Part shown: positions 42,298 to 51,677 of the stretch, piece after piece
Layout: every line of letters begins with the position of its first letter
Numbering within the stretch: position 1 is the stretch's first letter
Assembly (NCBI RefSeq): GCF_022539665.2
Contig: NC_081335.1
Span: 5,766,001 to 5,830,000 of the forward strand
Length of the DNA: 64,000 nt
Source: Daphnia carinata
Taxonomy: Eukaryota > Arthropoda > Branchiopoda > Diplostraca > Daphniidae
Direction: 5' to 3'
Notes under the pieces: model-generated
The model's database searches: none
What the model saw: the letters and a program-made list of their open reading frames with translations, nothing else
Told to the model about the DNA's origin: nothing
Made by a program: the position numbers and the translations under genes

Positions 42298-42504
42298 TTG
42301 ATCGTGATTCGCCCACAAAGAAGTCTGGTTGCTGGTAGATGGTGTAGGTGGCTCTTCTTCCACATCATGAAAACTGCCGAACAGAAGATTTTCAATTTGT
42401 TTCTCCACCCGGGAAATGTCCGTATTGTACATGCCTTTCAATCTGCCAATTCAAATGTTTATTATGAAGCTAATGTAACTTTTAAGTTGTTATTTGTATA
42501 CCTT
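42290..42504 (-). pseudogene. hAT transposase fragment, distal to element B
   Basis: One minus frame is open with an acidic VEEEPPTPSTSN segment, like the linker region of ZBED-type hAT transposases. The core C-terminal dimerisation domain is not visible on either side, so the transposase is internally deleted or too decayed. Confidence 0.4.
42501..42504. repeat. Target-site duplication CCTT of element B (left)
   Basis: CCTT directly precedes TGTAAAG at 42505; CCTT at 55061-55064 directly follows the TTACA end of the other LTR. Confidence 0.75.
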
Positions 42505-43219
42505 TGTAAAGCATCTTCCCGTGTGGGAAGATGAACTTTACGGAATTAAGACAATAAAATGATATTGAACTCAGAGGCGTTTTTACCCACAATGACGTCT
42601 GTGTTTATTATAGCTAAGACACAACAATTAAATAGATAAGAGAGCAACAGATAAGAAGGAACATTTGAGGAAACAGTTAAAAGAAAGAACAAATAACCCG
42701 GGGGTCTTACCGTGAACTCACGAGTGAAAGAGTGGAAGAGAAACGACACAAGGCGAACTTGGAATTCGGCTTCTACACAAGCGGTACACGACAAGAGTTC
42801 AGACACTTTAGAGTGGACAACAATGTCCGAAAAACTTGGGACGAGAACGAGATTTTACTCAAAGGTTTAAGTATGGAAACATTAACTAAGACACAATACT
42901 ACTCAATAAGGCAAGGAAGATAGGCTTAAGGCAACTACTTGTCTCGGCTGCAACTACTTGTCTGATCTTCATCAATAGCTGGGTTCATCACGAAACTTTG
43001 CATCTTGCAAAAGTGGCGTGATTGGGCGGAGCTTGTGTAACTCACGCGTGCAGCCAATCAGAGGATGCCGTTCGATGTGGCGTGGTGTTGGGGCGTATCG
43101 TCTGCGTGAGTCACCTGCAGGTGTTCATTTGGGTCAGCTGCACTGCGTACATAGTGTTGCAATTGTCGTGCCCAGACTTGTATTCACTACTGAAGCAAAA
43201 GCGAGAAAAAGTTAAAGTA
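42505..43219 (-). repeat. Element B 3' LTR, truncated at its inner edge
   Basis: It aligns base for base with 54326-55040. The last 20 bp of the full LTR (55041-55060, ending CTTCGTTACA) are absent; env sequence follows at once. AATAAA lies on the minus strand near 42604. The outer end keeps its TG terminus and CCTT duplication. Confidence 0.9.
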
Positions 43220-43715
43220 AGCCGTCTTCATGTTCTTGAAAAAGTTGGATTTTTTCGAGAACACAATTTATAATTTCGGAATCCATCGTCTGCAACCAAT
43301 ATCGAAAAATCTCAGGTTCGCGATCAAAAACATATTTATCGTCCGAAAAAGTCATACGATAATCATCACATCGTTTATGGTTAATCATGTCGTTGCACAC
43401 GGCGGGCGACGTATCAATTGGAATTTTATCCGGCACTATCACCAATTGACCGAAAAAGTTCATTGTGATGCGGCGTATATTCTTCCATCGGGCGCAAACA
43501 TAACCGGGAAATTTAGCTGCGGCACGTTCTTCACTGTAAATTGCATATTTCACCGTAACGGCCCTGTCATCGGGCGCAATTGGTTGACAATTAGCATCGG
43601 AAGATTGTAGAATTCCCATTTTCGATGTTTCCGAACAGTCGCATACAGTCGTTTCAAATGCCTGCGGGTGTAACCCATAAAGGCATAATAACAGCATAAA
43701 TGGAAGCAGCGACAT
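43212..43715 (-). pseudogene. env: Element B env, N-terminal third only
   Basis: ATG 43715 begins a signal peptide (FMLLLCLYGLH). Ectodomain blocks VCDC, GYVCARW and CNDM match element A env at about the same spacing. The frame ends in LTR sequence after 167 residues, so the fusion machinery and anchor are gone. An internal deletion removed them with the inner 20 bp of the LTR. This copy cannot make a membrane-anchored glycoprotein. Confidence 0.75.
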
Positions 43716-43886
43716 TTTCTATAAATGGAAACGTAGGGTGAACATCATGATCGAGTCAGCATCGGATAATAAAGATAAAAGCATAACATCACGTCATGTG
43801 GGTTTCTTAAAACTAGATAGCGAAAAATAATAAAGAAGATAAAATAATAAGCAAAAGCGGGGAGTATGTAAGACGGCAAGGAGAAA

Positions 43887-43912
43887 GGTCAACGATCTTC
43901 CGTCGGTTTTTC
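43887..43912 (-). promoter_or_regulatory. Conserved non-coding block upstream of env in element B
   Basis: GGTCAACGAT followed by CCGTCGG and TTTTTC matches 12145-12170 of element A. It lies about 175 bp upstream of the env ATG. The conservation against a diverged background suggests a regulatory or splicing function. Confidence 0.45.
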
Positions 43913-44275
43913 GACAATTGCCGATGGTCGCGAGCGAGCAAAAATACGCATATAGGGCATGGAAAATACGCTGCATTCGGAATAAAAGGTGAATATTTTT
44001 GTGTAGTGATTGGTGTCGTTAGAAAGAAGAAAGAATGACCTCAACGATGCAAAAGAAAAATCATGGATAGAATGTATCGTTTAGGCAGGAGAATAAAAAG
44101 ATGCATGAAATAATTTTAACGACGGAAAAACACATGGTCAATTTTCATTGTGAGGTACAACAAAGGGCGGGTACAGATAAGGCAAAAGGCAAGTGAAACA
44201 CGAGTAAGGGAGAAAGGGCGCGCTCGATAGGCTTGAAGGGTGCATTTTTCCTAAGCTCAACGCAAGGCGTAATAC

Positions 44276-44352
44276 AGGTGCTAACAGCTCAAAAGGTAGA
44301 GCGATCAGCTGTGATGCTGGATGTTCGAGGTTCGAATCCTCAGTAGAACTAG
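44276..44352 (+). pseudogene. tRNA-like sequence inside element B
   Basis: A D-arm-like GCTC...GGTAGAGC, an anticodon-stem pair TCAGC with GCTGG around a 6-nt TGTGAT loop, and a perfect T-arm GAGG-TTCGAAT-CCTC are present. The loop is one base short and the acceptor stem does not pair well. It keeps the internal pol III box A and box B features. Confidence 0.45.
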
Positions 44353-45083
44353 ATAACTCATCCATCCATGAGGGTGCTATGCTACGCAAGGTTATCATTC
44401 ATTGTTTTTTGATAAAAGAAACGACGCGAAGACTAGCTTTTATTTTCTAAGTCCAACACATGAGAAATGGTATAGAGAAGGAAATAAAAGGGCGCTAAAA
44501 AAGGGGAACGAACATCTGGGGAAGAAAGAAAAAGCGGCTTGTGCGAGACAAGGGACATTTGTCGCAGACACAAGAGGTTGGGGTAAAATAGGCGTAAATT
44601 TCATGTAAAAAGGTCTGTAAGCTTATGAGATATATGGGCCATTGATTTATTTTATTCTATATGCGCGAGGGATCAAGGAGAGGACGAAAAGAGGGGAAGA
44701 CTTTGTTAAGAGGGAAGAATCTCAAGGAAACCTACGTTAAAAGGAGTATTCTGGCGCAAAAGAAAAAGACAAAACAAGACTTAGAACTGAACTTAGAGAA
44801 TTTACTGTAAAATAAGGCATACGCTAACGCGGGTAGTTACTTTGATATCTTTCTATTCTAAGTGTAGGTATATGTTTTTGTGTATCGGCTTATAGGGTCT
44901 TTTTTTTTTCTTATACCCCTTTCCCTTTCTTTTACCTGACTTTAGATTGTGCGGTAGTTCATATATAGATATATATGAACAAGAGCATGAATAGCTAGTT
45001 TTCGGCCTAATTTATTCGGTAAAGGGCAAGAACAGATACATACAGGCATGAGTGGATGTGTAAAAATATAAATCAAAGTCCTT

Positions 45084-45458
45084 TTATTTTTCTTCTTGCG
45101 ATGGTGGACGGCGGCTTGTTGGGTCCAAGTCGAGAATTGATGCGAATACTTCTGTGGCCCTCTGCCACTCTTGCTGTTCGATTAACTGGACAAGTTCTTC
45201 CGTCCGAGTTTTTGTTAGCCGCGCTACTCTCCATCGGTTCTGTAGATGGTGCTCCATATCCATCAGCCGCCTCCGGAACGGACGTTGATTGTTGATAGAA
45301 TTGTTTGCGCAGGCTGCGCTTATTGCCTGGTCGACTTCTTCTTTTGTTGAAGTGGTGCTTGTGGCTTCTTGAATCACCACGGTGTTTTTGGTACCAGGAC
45401 TACGGCGAACGCGTTCGATGGTGGGCAAACGCGGTTGGCGAAAGTGGTTTCCGGCCAT
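45084..45458 (-). CDS. Element B accessory gene Y
   Basis: An intact 124-residue frame. The N-terminal half is basic and Ser/Thr-rich; the C-terminal end carries TEELVQLIEQ, QEW, RAT, then SILDLDP and RRPPS, stopping shortly after. It lacks the proline-rich repeats of the A copy. It is the second of two genes with this motif between pol and env. Function unknown; the motif resembles one TPR helix pair. Confidence 0.6.
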   Translation of the reverse strand: MAGNHFRQPRLPTIERVRRSPGTKNTVVIQEATSTTSTKEEVDQAISAACANNSINNQRPFRRRLMDMEHHLQNRWRVARLTKTRTEELVQLIEQQEWQRATEVFASILDLDPTSRRPPSQEEK

Positions 45459-46813
45459 CTTAGATTGGGAATTGGTCAGCTTTCAGTTTGGTGCTACTGT
45501 TCGGCAGCGTTGATGAGTTGCGAGTGTGGTCCCGACGTCCGAGAAGTATTGACTTATATAGTCAAGCCTTCTTCCGTAGTTTTTAGATTCGTTATTTTCT
45601 GTTAAAAGTTCGAGTTCAACACTAAGTCTCTTGAGGTGTCACCCGATTGTTTCAACAGGTGTCAGCTTTCTTTGTCGTTGGCTTGGGGGGGGTTTATTTA
45701 TTGCTGTGGGGGGGAGTCGGATAGCGTTCTTCCAGTGGCGCACCACGGTTCATTTTTCTTCCATTTCTTTTACTGTTAAGTTTTTTTACTACTGTTTATT
45801 AATTGTGGATAGAGAAAGAAGAAAAAGTGAAAGAAGAAATGACGAAGTGCAGTGCTTCTGCTAGAGAGTAAGGTTGATTATGGATAAATTGGGTATATCA
45901 ACTTGAGAGGGATGCGGAGTATGGGTGTTGGCTATGTGGCATAATACTATAGCTTCTGACTGTCACTCGGGAGTCTTAATTTCGAATCACGCCGTGACCT
46001 TGACTAAAATTTACTGGTAGATTCCTCAGGAGTTGGTGAGGTTAACTATTCCCTAATTACTATTCTGTGGGTTGATTGGCAATAGATATTAAATTTTTTT
46101 TTTTTGATCCTGTTTCGAATTTTCTAATAATTCTGGGTATTGAATTTGGTATTTCATATAGTTATATGGCTATATGGTATAGCCCTCGACCACGGCTCGG
46201 AAGTGTCGGGTTCAAATCACGCTGTGATCTTAACTAAAAATTTTCTGGCAGATCCCTCAAGAGTAGGCGGGCTAATCATATTCGCAATTATGCTACTGTG
46301 ATTGAATTATTATTGACTATTTTATGTTTTATTTCTGGTTGGGGTTGAAATGGCTTTTATATTTACGCTAGGGTAGACATATGTTTAGACGCCATAGCGA
46401 CTCATTCTCGGAACACCACTCGGGAGTCTCGGGTTCGAAACCCGGCTCGGCTGCCGAAATTCCCTTCGTCAAAATGTTGTCCTTTTTCTGAACAATTAAA
46501 ATTTATTATATACTCGCGGGGACTTATGTTCGAGCCTTGCCTCGGCTGTTTTTGAAATACCCTTAAACGATGTGCTGGCTTTTCTTTTCTTTTCCTATCT
46601 TATTTTTCCTTTACCTTAAACTTTTCTTTTCTTTTCTTTTGAATTTTATCTTACGTATAATGAAAAGCCGGCGGAGATTTTGTTCGCGTCCTACTGTGTT
46701 TATTTTATTGTTTGTTAAGATAGAGAATATAATGCGAAGAGGAAAACAAAATGGTTTGGGATAGAGCTCTATTCTAAGGGGAATAAACACATGTTCCTAC
46801 TGGGTGAGAGTAA
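45459..46813. other. Element B spacer between X and Y
   Basis: Low-complexity T-rich DNA without a supported gene. It contains the four tRNA-arm-like repeats listed separately (45945-46560). Confidence 0.5.
45945..46560 (+). repeat. Four diverged repeats with tRNA T-arm-like cores
   Basis: Units near 45955-46030, 46180-46260, 46400-46465 and 46515-46560 share CTCGG-AG-x-TC, then a GGGTTCGAA-like core, then CACG or GGCTCGGC and a run of A and T. The first two also share about 80 bp downstream (the AGATTCCTCA and AGATCCCTCA blocks). The third has a near-perfect T-arm (CGGGTTCGAAACCCG). They look like degenerate tRNA-derived units in tandem. Confidence 0.5.
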
Positions 46814-47308
46814 CTAAAAGGGGTTGTCGTCGTTGTCGGTGTCCTTTTTTTCGTTCCTTTTCTTCATGGTGTGTTCAACGGGAAGTGTTGGGGCCATCGC
46901 GCCTCTGACGTTTCCGGCCAGTGTCCCACTGGTCGGGCGACCAGTTGAAAAGAGGGGGTGGCGCTTAGCTGGATCCAAGTCTAAAATCAGCTTTAGGGTG
47001 GTGACAGCGCCTCCCCAATCTTCGGCGAAGAGATCCGCGTTAAGCTGACGGGTGAGCGCGGCCGTACGTTCTTCCACACGGCGCTCGTAACGTTGACGTT
47101 CCATCTCCCACGATTCCATGTCGTCGAGCTCCGGGGACCGAGGCGTCTGGCTGACGACGGTGGTAGTTTTTTCGGGCACCGGAGTCCAATCGTCGTAGAT
47201 TGGGATGGCCACCATTGGTGCCATCGCTTTTCCGGCTTGCTCTTCGGCACTTAGCCACTCGGAAGCTGCCTGGGTTTGCTGATTTATTGAGTTGGCGCAC
47301 GGGTCCAT
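46814..47308 (-). CDS. Element B accessory gene X
   Basis: An intact 164-residue frame beginning 148 bp after the pol tail stop. The N-terminal part is Gln/Ala-rich and acidic; a charged helix (EMERQRYERRVEERT) leads to the shared motif: LNADLF, EDW, GAV, then LILDLDP and KRHP. A basic tail with KKRNEKKDTDNDD follows. Same position and layout as X of element A, though the flanking sequence differs strongly, so only the motif and charged helix are conserved. Confidence 0.62.
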   Translation of the reverse strand: MDPCANSINQQTQAASEWLSAEEQAGKAMAPMVAIPIYDDWTPVPEKTTTVVSQTPRSPELDDMESWEMERQRYERRVEERTAALTRQLNADLFAEDWGGAVTTLKLILDLDPAKRHPLFSTGRPTSGTLAGNVRGAMAPTLPVEHTMKKRNEKKDTDNDDNPF

Positions 47309-47456
47309 CTTTACGGAAGTTTAAATTTGGAGCGCGGTTTTGGTGAACTCGACTCAACAAGTGTCAAAGACGTTGTGAAGTCCCTTTTGAAATTTCTTGC
47401 TGTTAAATACACGTCGTTCGTTATGTGATCGTTGACTTTGTTTTGGAAAAACGCTT

Positions 47457-48056
47457 CTAATTTCTATAACGCATTGGTAGTCTTCGATTTCTGTGCGGGC
47501 GTCCGGTAGCATTTTGGGGTGGCAATTCTTCAGGCTGATTGATGGCTGGCGCCACCTGACGAGCATCAGATTCAGGATTTATTATTGCAGCTGCGTTGTT
47601 TCCGTGAATTATTGTGGTGTTAAGTGGGCTATTGCACATGTCATCAAAAGCCGACTTATTATCGTCTGAATTATATATTTCTTGGGTTTCGCTAAGTAAA
47701 GGAGAATGTCGTTTATTGTTTTGGTTGGCGGCCATTTGTAACTCCGCTGACTCCAATTCCACCGTTTCGGGTTCCGCACTTTCCACATCCGCGTTTTCTG
47801 CGGCTCTTGCTTCCATATCCACATTCTCCAATTCCAAAGGTTCCAATTCCATGTTTTCCAACTCGCTTGTTGTTAGCTCCATCTTTTCCATAGTTTCCAT
47901 TGTTTGGGTGGAAATCGATTTACGAAATCGATTTTCGAACTTCGAAGGTCTCAATAGGGGGACAATGTTCGTCTTTCCATAACATTGTTTCGTACAGGGG
48001 TTTAAGACGGTTAACGTGAGTTCGTTGACAGATGTATGAATTATCAGCAATATCAA
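47457..48056 (-). CDS. pol: Element B pol C-terminal tail (shifted frame)
   Basis: The useful part starts near 47945 (KFENRFRKSISTQT) and matches the tail of A. It continues with an acidic, repetitive LEN-ME segment (47800-47880) and ends RPHRNRRLPMRY. It is one frame away from the integrase at 47920-48813, so an indel near 47950 separates them. The acidic-then-basic layout is shared by A and R. Confidence 0.65.
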   Translation of the reverse strand: MILLIIHTSVNELTLTVLNPCTKQCYGKTNIVPLLRPSKFENRFRKSISTQTMETMEKMELTTSELENMELEPLELENVDMEARAAENADVESAEPETVELESAELQMAANQNNKRHSPLLSETQEIYNSDDNKSAFDDMCNSPLNTTIIHGNNAAAIINPESDARQVAPAINQPEELPPQNATGRPHRNRRLPMRYRN

Positions 48057-48813
48057 CTGTATTATTGGAATAAACTTTTACAACTCTATAAGGACCTTTA
48101 TATTTAGAGGTAAACTTCCTACTATCGCCCTCTTTAACTACCCTAATATCTAATAATACTCTATCACCTACCATATACTGTTTTACATTCGCTCTTTTAT
48201 TATATTGTTCCCTCTGACGTTTCCTTGCTTTTTCGCTCTCCTCACGGACGCGCTGGAAACTGTAACGCAAGCGATCAGCTAAGTTACCTACGTAATCTGA
48301 TGCGGAGGTAAACGTTTTTGGGGAAGCGTCAAGGAATTCATTAATGGGTATATTGGGATCTCTACCGTGCAGTAAATAATACGGGGTTTCACATGTCGAA
48401 GAGTAGACAGAACTACGGTAAGCAAATAAAACATCATCCAGCATATCTTCCCAGTTCTCATGTTCACCATCTTTTAATTCCTTTCTCAACATTGTTGTTA
48501 ATGTTCGATTAAATCTTTCAGTTTCTCCATTACTAGCTGGATTATAGGCGGTAGTTAATCTTTGATAAATTTTTAATTTTTTACAGAAATAACGAAATAG
48601 CTTCGATGTGAAATTGGTTCCACGATCGGAAAGAATAGCTTTAGGCATACCATGTCTAACTATAATTGTCTTATATACACATTCTGCTGTCGTCTGTGCT
48701 GTTTGGTCTTTTAACGCAACAGCTTCTACCCACCGGCTAAAATAATCGGTGATGACTAAAATAAAACTATTTCCATTGGGTGAAATTGGCGTAATTGGGC
48801 CCAAAAAGTCCAT
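47920..48813 (-). CDS. pol: Element B integrase core and C-terminal domain
   Basis: It begins at the catalytic core (first Asp in MDFLGPI; second in SDRGTNF; Glu in NGETERF, in the D,D-35-E pattern). It continues through the GRDPNIP block and a C-terminal domain with GDRVLLDI, KFTSKYKGPYRVV and HVNRLK. A frameshift near 48850 separates it from the zinc-binding part of the integrase, which ends the upstream frame. Confidence 0.85.
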   Translation of the reverse strand: MDFLGPITPISPNGNSFILVITDYFSRWVEAVALKDQTAQTTAECVYKTIIVRHGMPKAILSDRGTNFTSKLFRYFCKKLKIYQRLTTAYNPASNGETERFNRTLTTMLRKELKDGEHENWEDMLDDVLFAYRSSVYSSTCETPYYLLHGRDPNIPINEFLDASPKTFTSASDYVGNLADRLRYSFQRVREESEKARKRQREQYNKRANVKQYMVGDRVLLDIRVVKEGDSRKFTSKYKGPYRVVKVYSNNTVDIADNSYICQRTHVNRLKPLYETMLWKDEHCPPIETFEVRKSIS

Positions 48814-48839
48814 CCCAATGATTTGGAAAGGAGCTTTAG

Positions 48840-51677
48840 CTATTTCATGAGGGTGAATATTGCCCTATGTGTTGAAGAAGTGTTGGCGGTGCACACCACA
48901 CAAGCCTGGCAGTATTCTTTAATTTCCTTTCTCATATTTGGCCAATAATAATGATTCTTTATCTTCAAATAGGTTTTATAAAAAGCTAAATGTCCGCCCA
49001 TCGGTGCGTCATGTAATTCCTTGAGCACTAGATGGCGTAACGATGCAGGCAAGACTAACTGATGGTTAGTTTCGTTTCTTTTGCTATCGGTAGGTGGCAG
49101 CACGTGCCGGTAAAGTGTACCATCAATAACTTCGAAATAATCAATTTCTTTAACCCAATCCGGCTTAGATTGAAGAAAAGATTCCTCGAGTTCTCCGTTA
49201 TCCAAATAATTACGAATGGCTATGCAAAGGTCGTCTTCCAATTGTTTCTCGCAAATTAAGGTAATTTTGCTTTCAGTTAGGATACTGGCTACTTTTAAGC
49301 GTGACAGGCAATCCGCGTTTTGGTGGACACGTCCCGGCCTATATTTTAATTCATAATTCGTTGCGGCCAATAGTATAGCCCATCTACCTAATCTACCATT
49401 ATTATCTTTTTGATCTTTAAGCCATTGCAAGGGACGGTGGTCACTAATAATTTCAAATGGTTTATCCAATAGATAATGCCTAAAATGCTTAATGGCATCT
49501 ACGACTGCTAAGGCTTCCTTTTCTGTCGTACTATAATTCGATTCTGCTTTTGTTAACTGTCTACTGGAGTAGGCTATGGGGTGTTCCTGGCCATTTTGAA
49601 CTTGGGATAGCACTGCTCCAATGCCGTAATCGCAGGCATCGGTAAAAAGGATAAATTTTTCATTGAAATTGGGGTAAGCAAGAACTGGTGGCGTTACTAG
49701 AGAATTGCGCAATTTCTCGAAAGCAACTTGTTCCTCAGGTCCCCAACTAAAAGGCTTCCTGCTAAGATCTTTATGAGTTAAACGAGTTAACGGTTTGGCA
49801 ATCGATCCAAAATCTTTAATAAATCTTCTGTAGTATCCAGCTAATCCGAGAAATGATCTGATTTCGTCGACTGAAGTCGGTGTTTTATAATTGACTATTT
49901 TGTCAATTTTGCTCGGATCAGGCTTAATACCATCGGTCGATATTACGTGACCTAGATAATTTACTGAGCGTTTAATAAACTGGCATTTCTTGAGTTTCAA
50001 TTTCAGATTGGCATCTCGTAATAATTCAAAAATTTCCCGAATATCACGTAAATGATCTTCGACAGTGTCGGAAAGGATTATAACATCATCCAAATAAACT
50101 AATGCTTTACTTCCCAAAACGTCTTTCAGTACGTAATTCATTAGTCGTTGGAATGTGGCGGGTGCATTGCACAAGCCAAATGCCATACGTTTAAACTCGT
50201 AGAGGTTGTTTTCCACTACAAACGCTGTATTCTCAATAGCTGGACCATCAATTTGAATTTGCCAATAGCCTGAAGCTAAGTCAAGAGTTGTGAAAAATTT
50301 CTTCCCATATAATTTGTCTAATGTTTCGTCTATTCTAGGCATAGGGAATGAATCTTTTTTCGTAATACTATTTAATTTCCTATAATCAACACAAAATCTT
50401 ACTTCTCCACACTTCTTTTCTACTAAAACCACGGGTGAAGCCCATGGGGAATGCGAATATTGAATTACATCTGCATCAAGCATTTCTTGAATTTTATCAT
50501 CTAATAATTTCCTTTGGTTATTCGTTACTCTGTATGGGCGTTGTCGAATGAGGCCTCGTCCTTGTGTATCAATCGTATGTTTTATAAGGTTGGTGTTTCC
50601 TAATTCTGAATCTTTGGACGCGAACAAGTCGTGAAAGTCGATTAATAATTTTGAAAGCGGTTCTTGAAATTCGGAATCTACTTCTGTGAGTAAAATTGGC
50701 TGAATTACTGGTTTAGGATTATCTTCTAATTTCGCTAAAGAAATTTTTCCGATAACACTTCCAACTATGTCAATTATGCCTAATTTAGTGTTTCTAGGAA
50801 TTTTGATTTGATGTAGTGAATGATTCTCGACCAAAATTTTATAAGTTCCATCTCCCGATACATTGCCGATAAATTCTTCGATATAAATGCCTGCTGGCAG
50901 ATCTTTTGCTGGGGTAAATATAAATGCTGTGTTTTGTGGGACATACGGAAATGAACCCTTCATTTCCGCTGCAATTACTATCGACGTCTGACGAAATAGC
51001 GTCGTCTTTTTGACCGTAGTAACTGCCATGTCGGGTACCTCAGAGATGGCTGATCCCTGCTCATCCCTCGCTAGGTAAATGCTCCTGGCTTCTCCGTCAA
51101 GCCGAAATCCGTGCTTCTGGATTGCATCCCATCCAAGGATACAGTCCTCAGAAACACCATTAGTTACAATAAATTCTTGCTCAAAAACTGTTTCTCCGTA
51201 TCGTACGGGTAAAATAACTCTTCCCAGCGTATGTAATTTTTTCTCCCCTACATCATATAAATCGAAGTCAAGCTGACTGCAGATCACCTGACCTCTAGGG
51301 GGTAACTTATTAAATAATCTCTCATGGATAATACTTTTAGACGCGCCTGTATCAAATAGTGCTTGTAACGGGATCTGAAAAATTTTCAATGGAATTCTAG
51401 GGGTCGATTCATTCGTAATAGTGGTTAATTTTGCGACTTGTCGGGGTTTAGTATGAGGCTCGTTATCAACTGACCCGAAGCTACAGTTGATAGCTACTGG
51501 TTTCCCTGGTGTCGAGGGGGCCTGGAATATTAGGTCTTTGCGAATTCCTATATTTTGGACAAATATTAGACTTATGCCCAATTTCTCGACAGGAATAGCA
51601 GATTGGAGGCTGGGCTTGTTCCAGAGTGTGACGCTGAAATTGACGACAATTGGACTGAGTGTGACCGCGGTAAACAC
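48840..51677 (-). CDS. pol: Element B pol: protease, RT, RNase H, integrase zinc domain
   Basis: 945 codons; the true pol begins inside, since the first 60 overlap gag in another frame (+1 relative to gag). Protease has LFDTGASKS near 51350 and ILGWDAI near 51120. RT has FCVDYRKLN near 50390 and YLDD at 50085-50096. RNase H begins FTDACDYGIGAVLSQ near 49640, and the YRPGR block is near 49340. Integrase zinc-binding residues include HDAPMGGH near 49010 and CQACVVC near 48905. The frame ends after RAIFT where A and R read ALLHPHE, showing a one-base indel. Confidence 0.88.
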   Translation of the reverse strand: MFTAVTLSPIVVNFSVTLWNKPSLQSAIPVEKLGISLIFVQNIGIRKDLIFQAPSTPGKPVAINCSFGSVDNEPHTKPRQVAKLTTITNESTPRIPLKIFQIPLQALFDTGASKSIIHERLFNKLPPRGQVICSQLDFDLYDVGEKKLHTLGRVILPVRYGETVFEQEFIVTNGVSEDCILGWDAIQKHGFRLDGEARSIYLARDEQGSAISEVPDMAVTTVKKTTLFRQTSIVIAAEMKGSFPYVPQNTAFIFTPAKDLPAGIYIEEFIGNVSGDGTYKILVENHSLHQIKIPRNTKLGIIDIVGSVIGKISLAKLEDNPKPVIQPILLTEVDSEFQEPLSKLLIDFHDLFASKDSELGNTNLIKHTIDTQGRGLIRQRPYRVTNNQRKLLDDKIQEMLDADVIQYSHSPWASPVVLVEKKCGEVRFCVDYRKLNSITKKDSFPMPRIDETLDKLYGKKFFTTLDLASGYWQIQIDGPAIENTAFVVENNLYEFKRMAFGLCNAPATFQRLMNYVLKDVLGSKALVYLDDVIILSDTVEDHLRDIREIFELLRDANLKLKLKKCQFIKRSVNYLGHVISTDGIKPDPSKIDKIVNYKTPTSVDEIRSFLGLAGYYRRFIKDFGSIAKPLTRLTHKDLSRKPFSWGPEEQVAFEKLRNSLVTPPVLAYPNFNEKFILFTDACDYGIGAVLSQVQNGQEHPIAYSSRQLTKAESNYSTTEKEALAVVDAIKHFRHYLLDKPFEIISDHRPLQWLKDQKDNNGRLGRWAILLAATNYELKYRPGRVHQNADCLSRLKVASILTESKITLICEKQLEDDLCIAIRNYLDNGELEESFLQSKPDWVKEIDYFEVIDGTLYRHVLPPTDSKRNETNHQLVLPASLRHLVLKELHDAPMGGHLAFYKTYLKIKNHYYWPNMRKEIKEYCQACVVCTANTSSTHRAIFTLMK

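Larger units (their letters stand above)
43716..45083. other. Element B non-coding spacer upstream of env
   Basis: No supported gene. It contains the block shared with element A at 43887-43912 and a tRNA-like sequence at 44276-44352; the rest is AT-rich. Length and position agree with the spacer of element A. Confidence 0.5.

Noticed and set aside
42546..42923. Genes inside the LTRs of B (also at 54367-54744 and 54839-55076)
   Set aside because: They lie wholly inside the LTR and occur only because both LTR copies are identical; no conservation in A.
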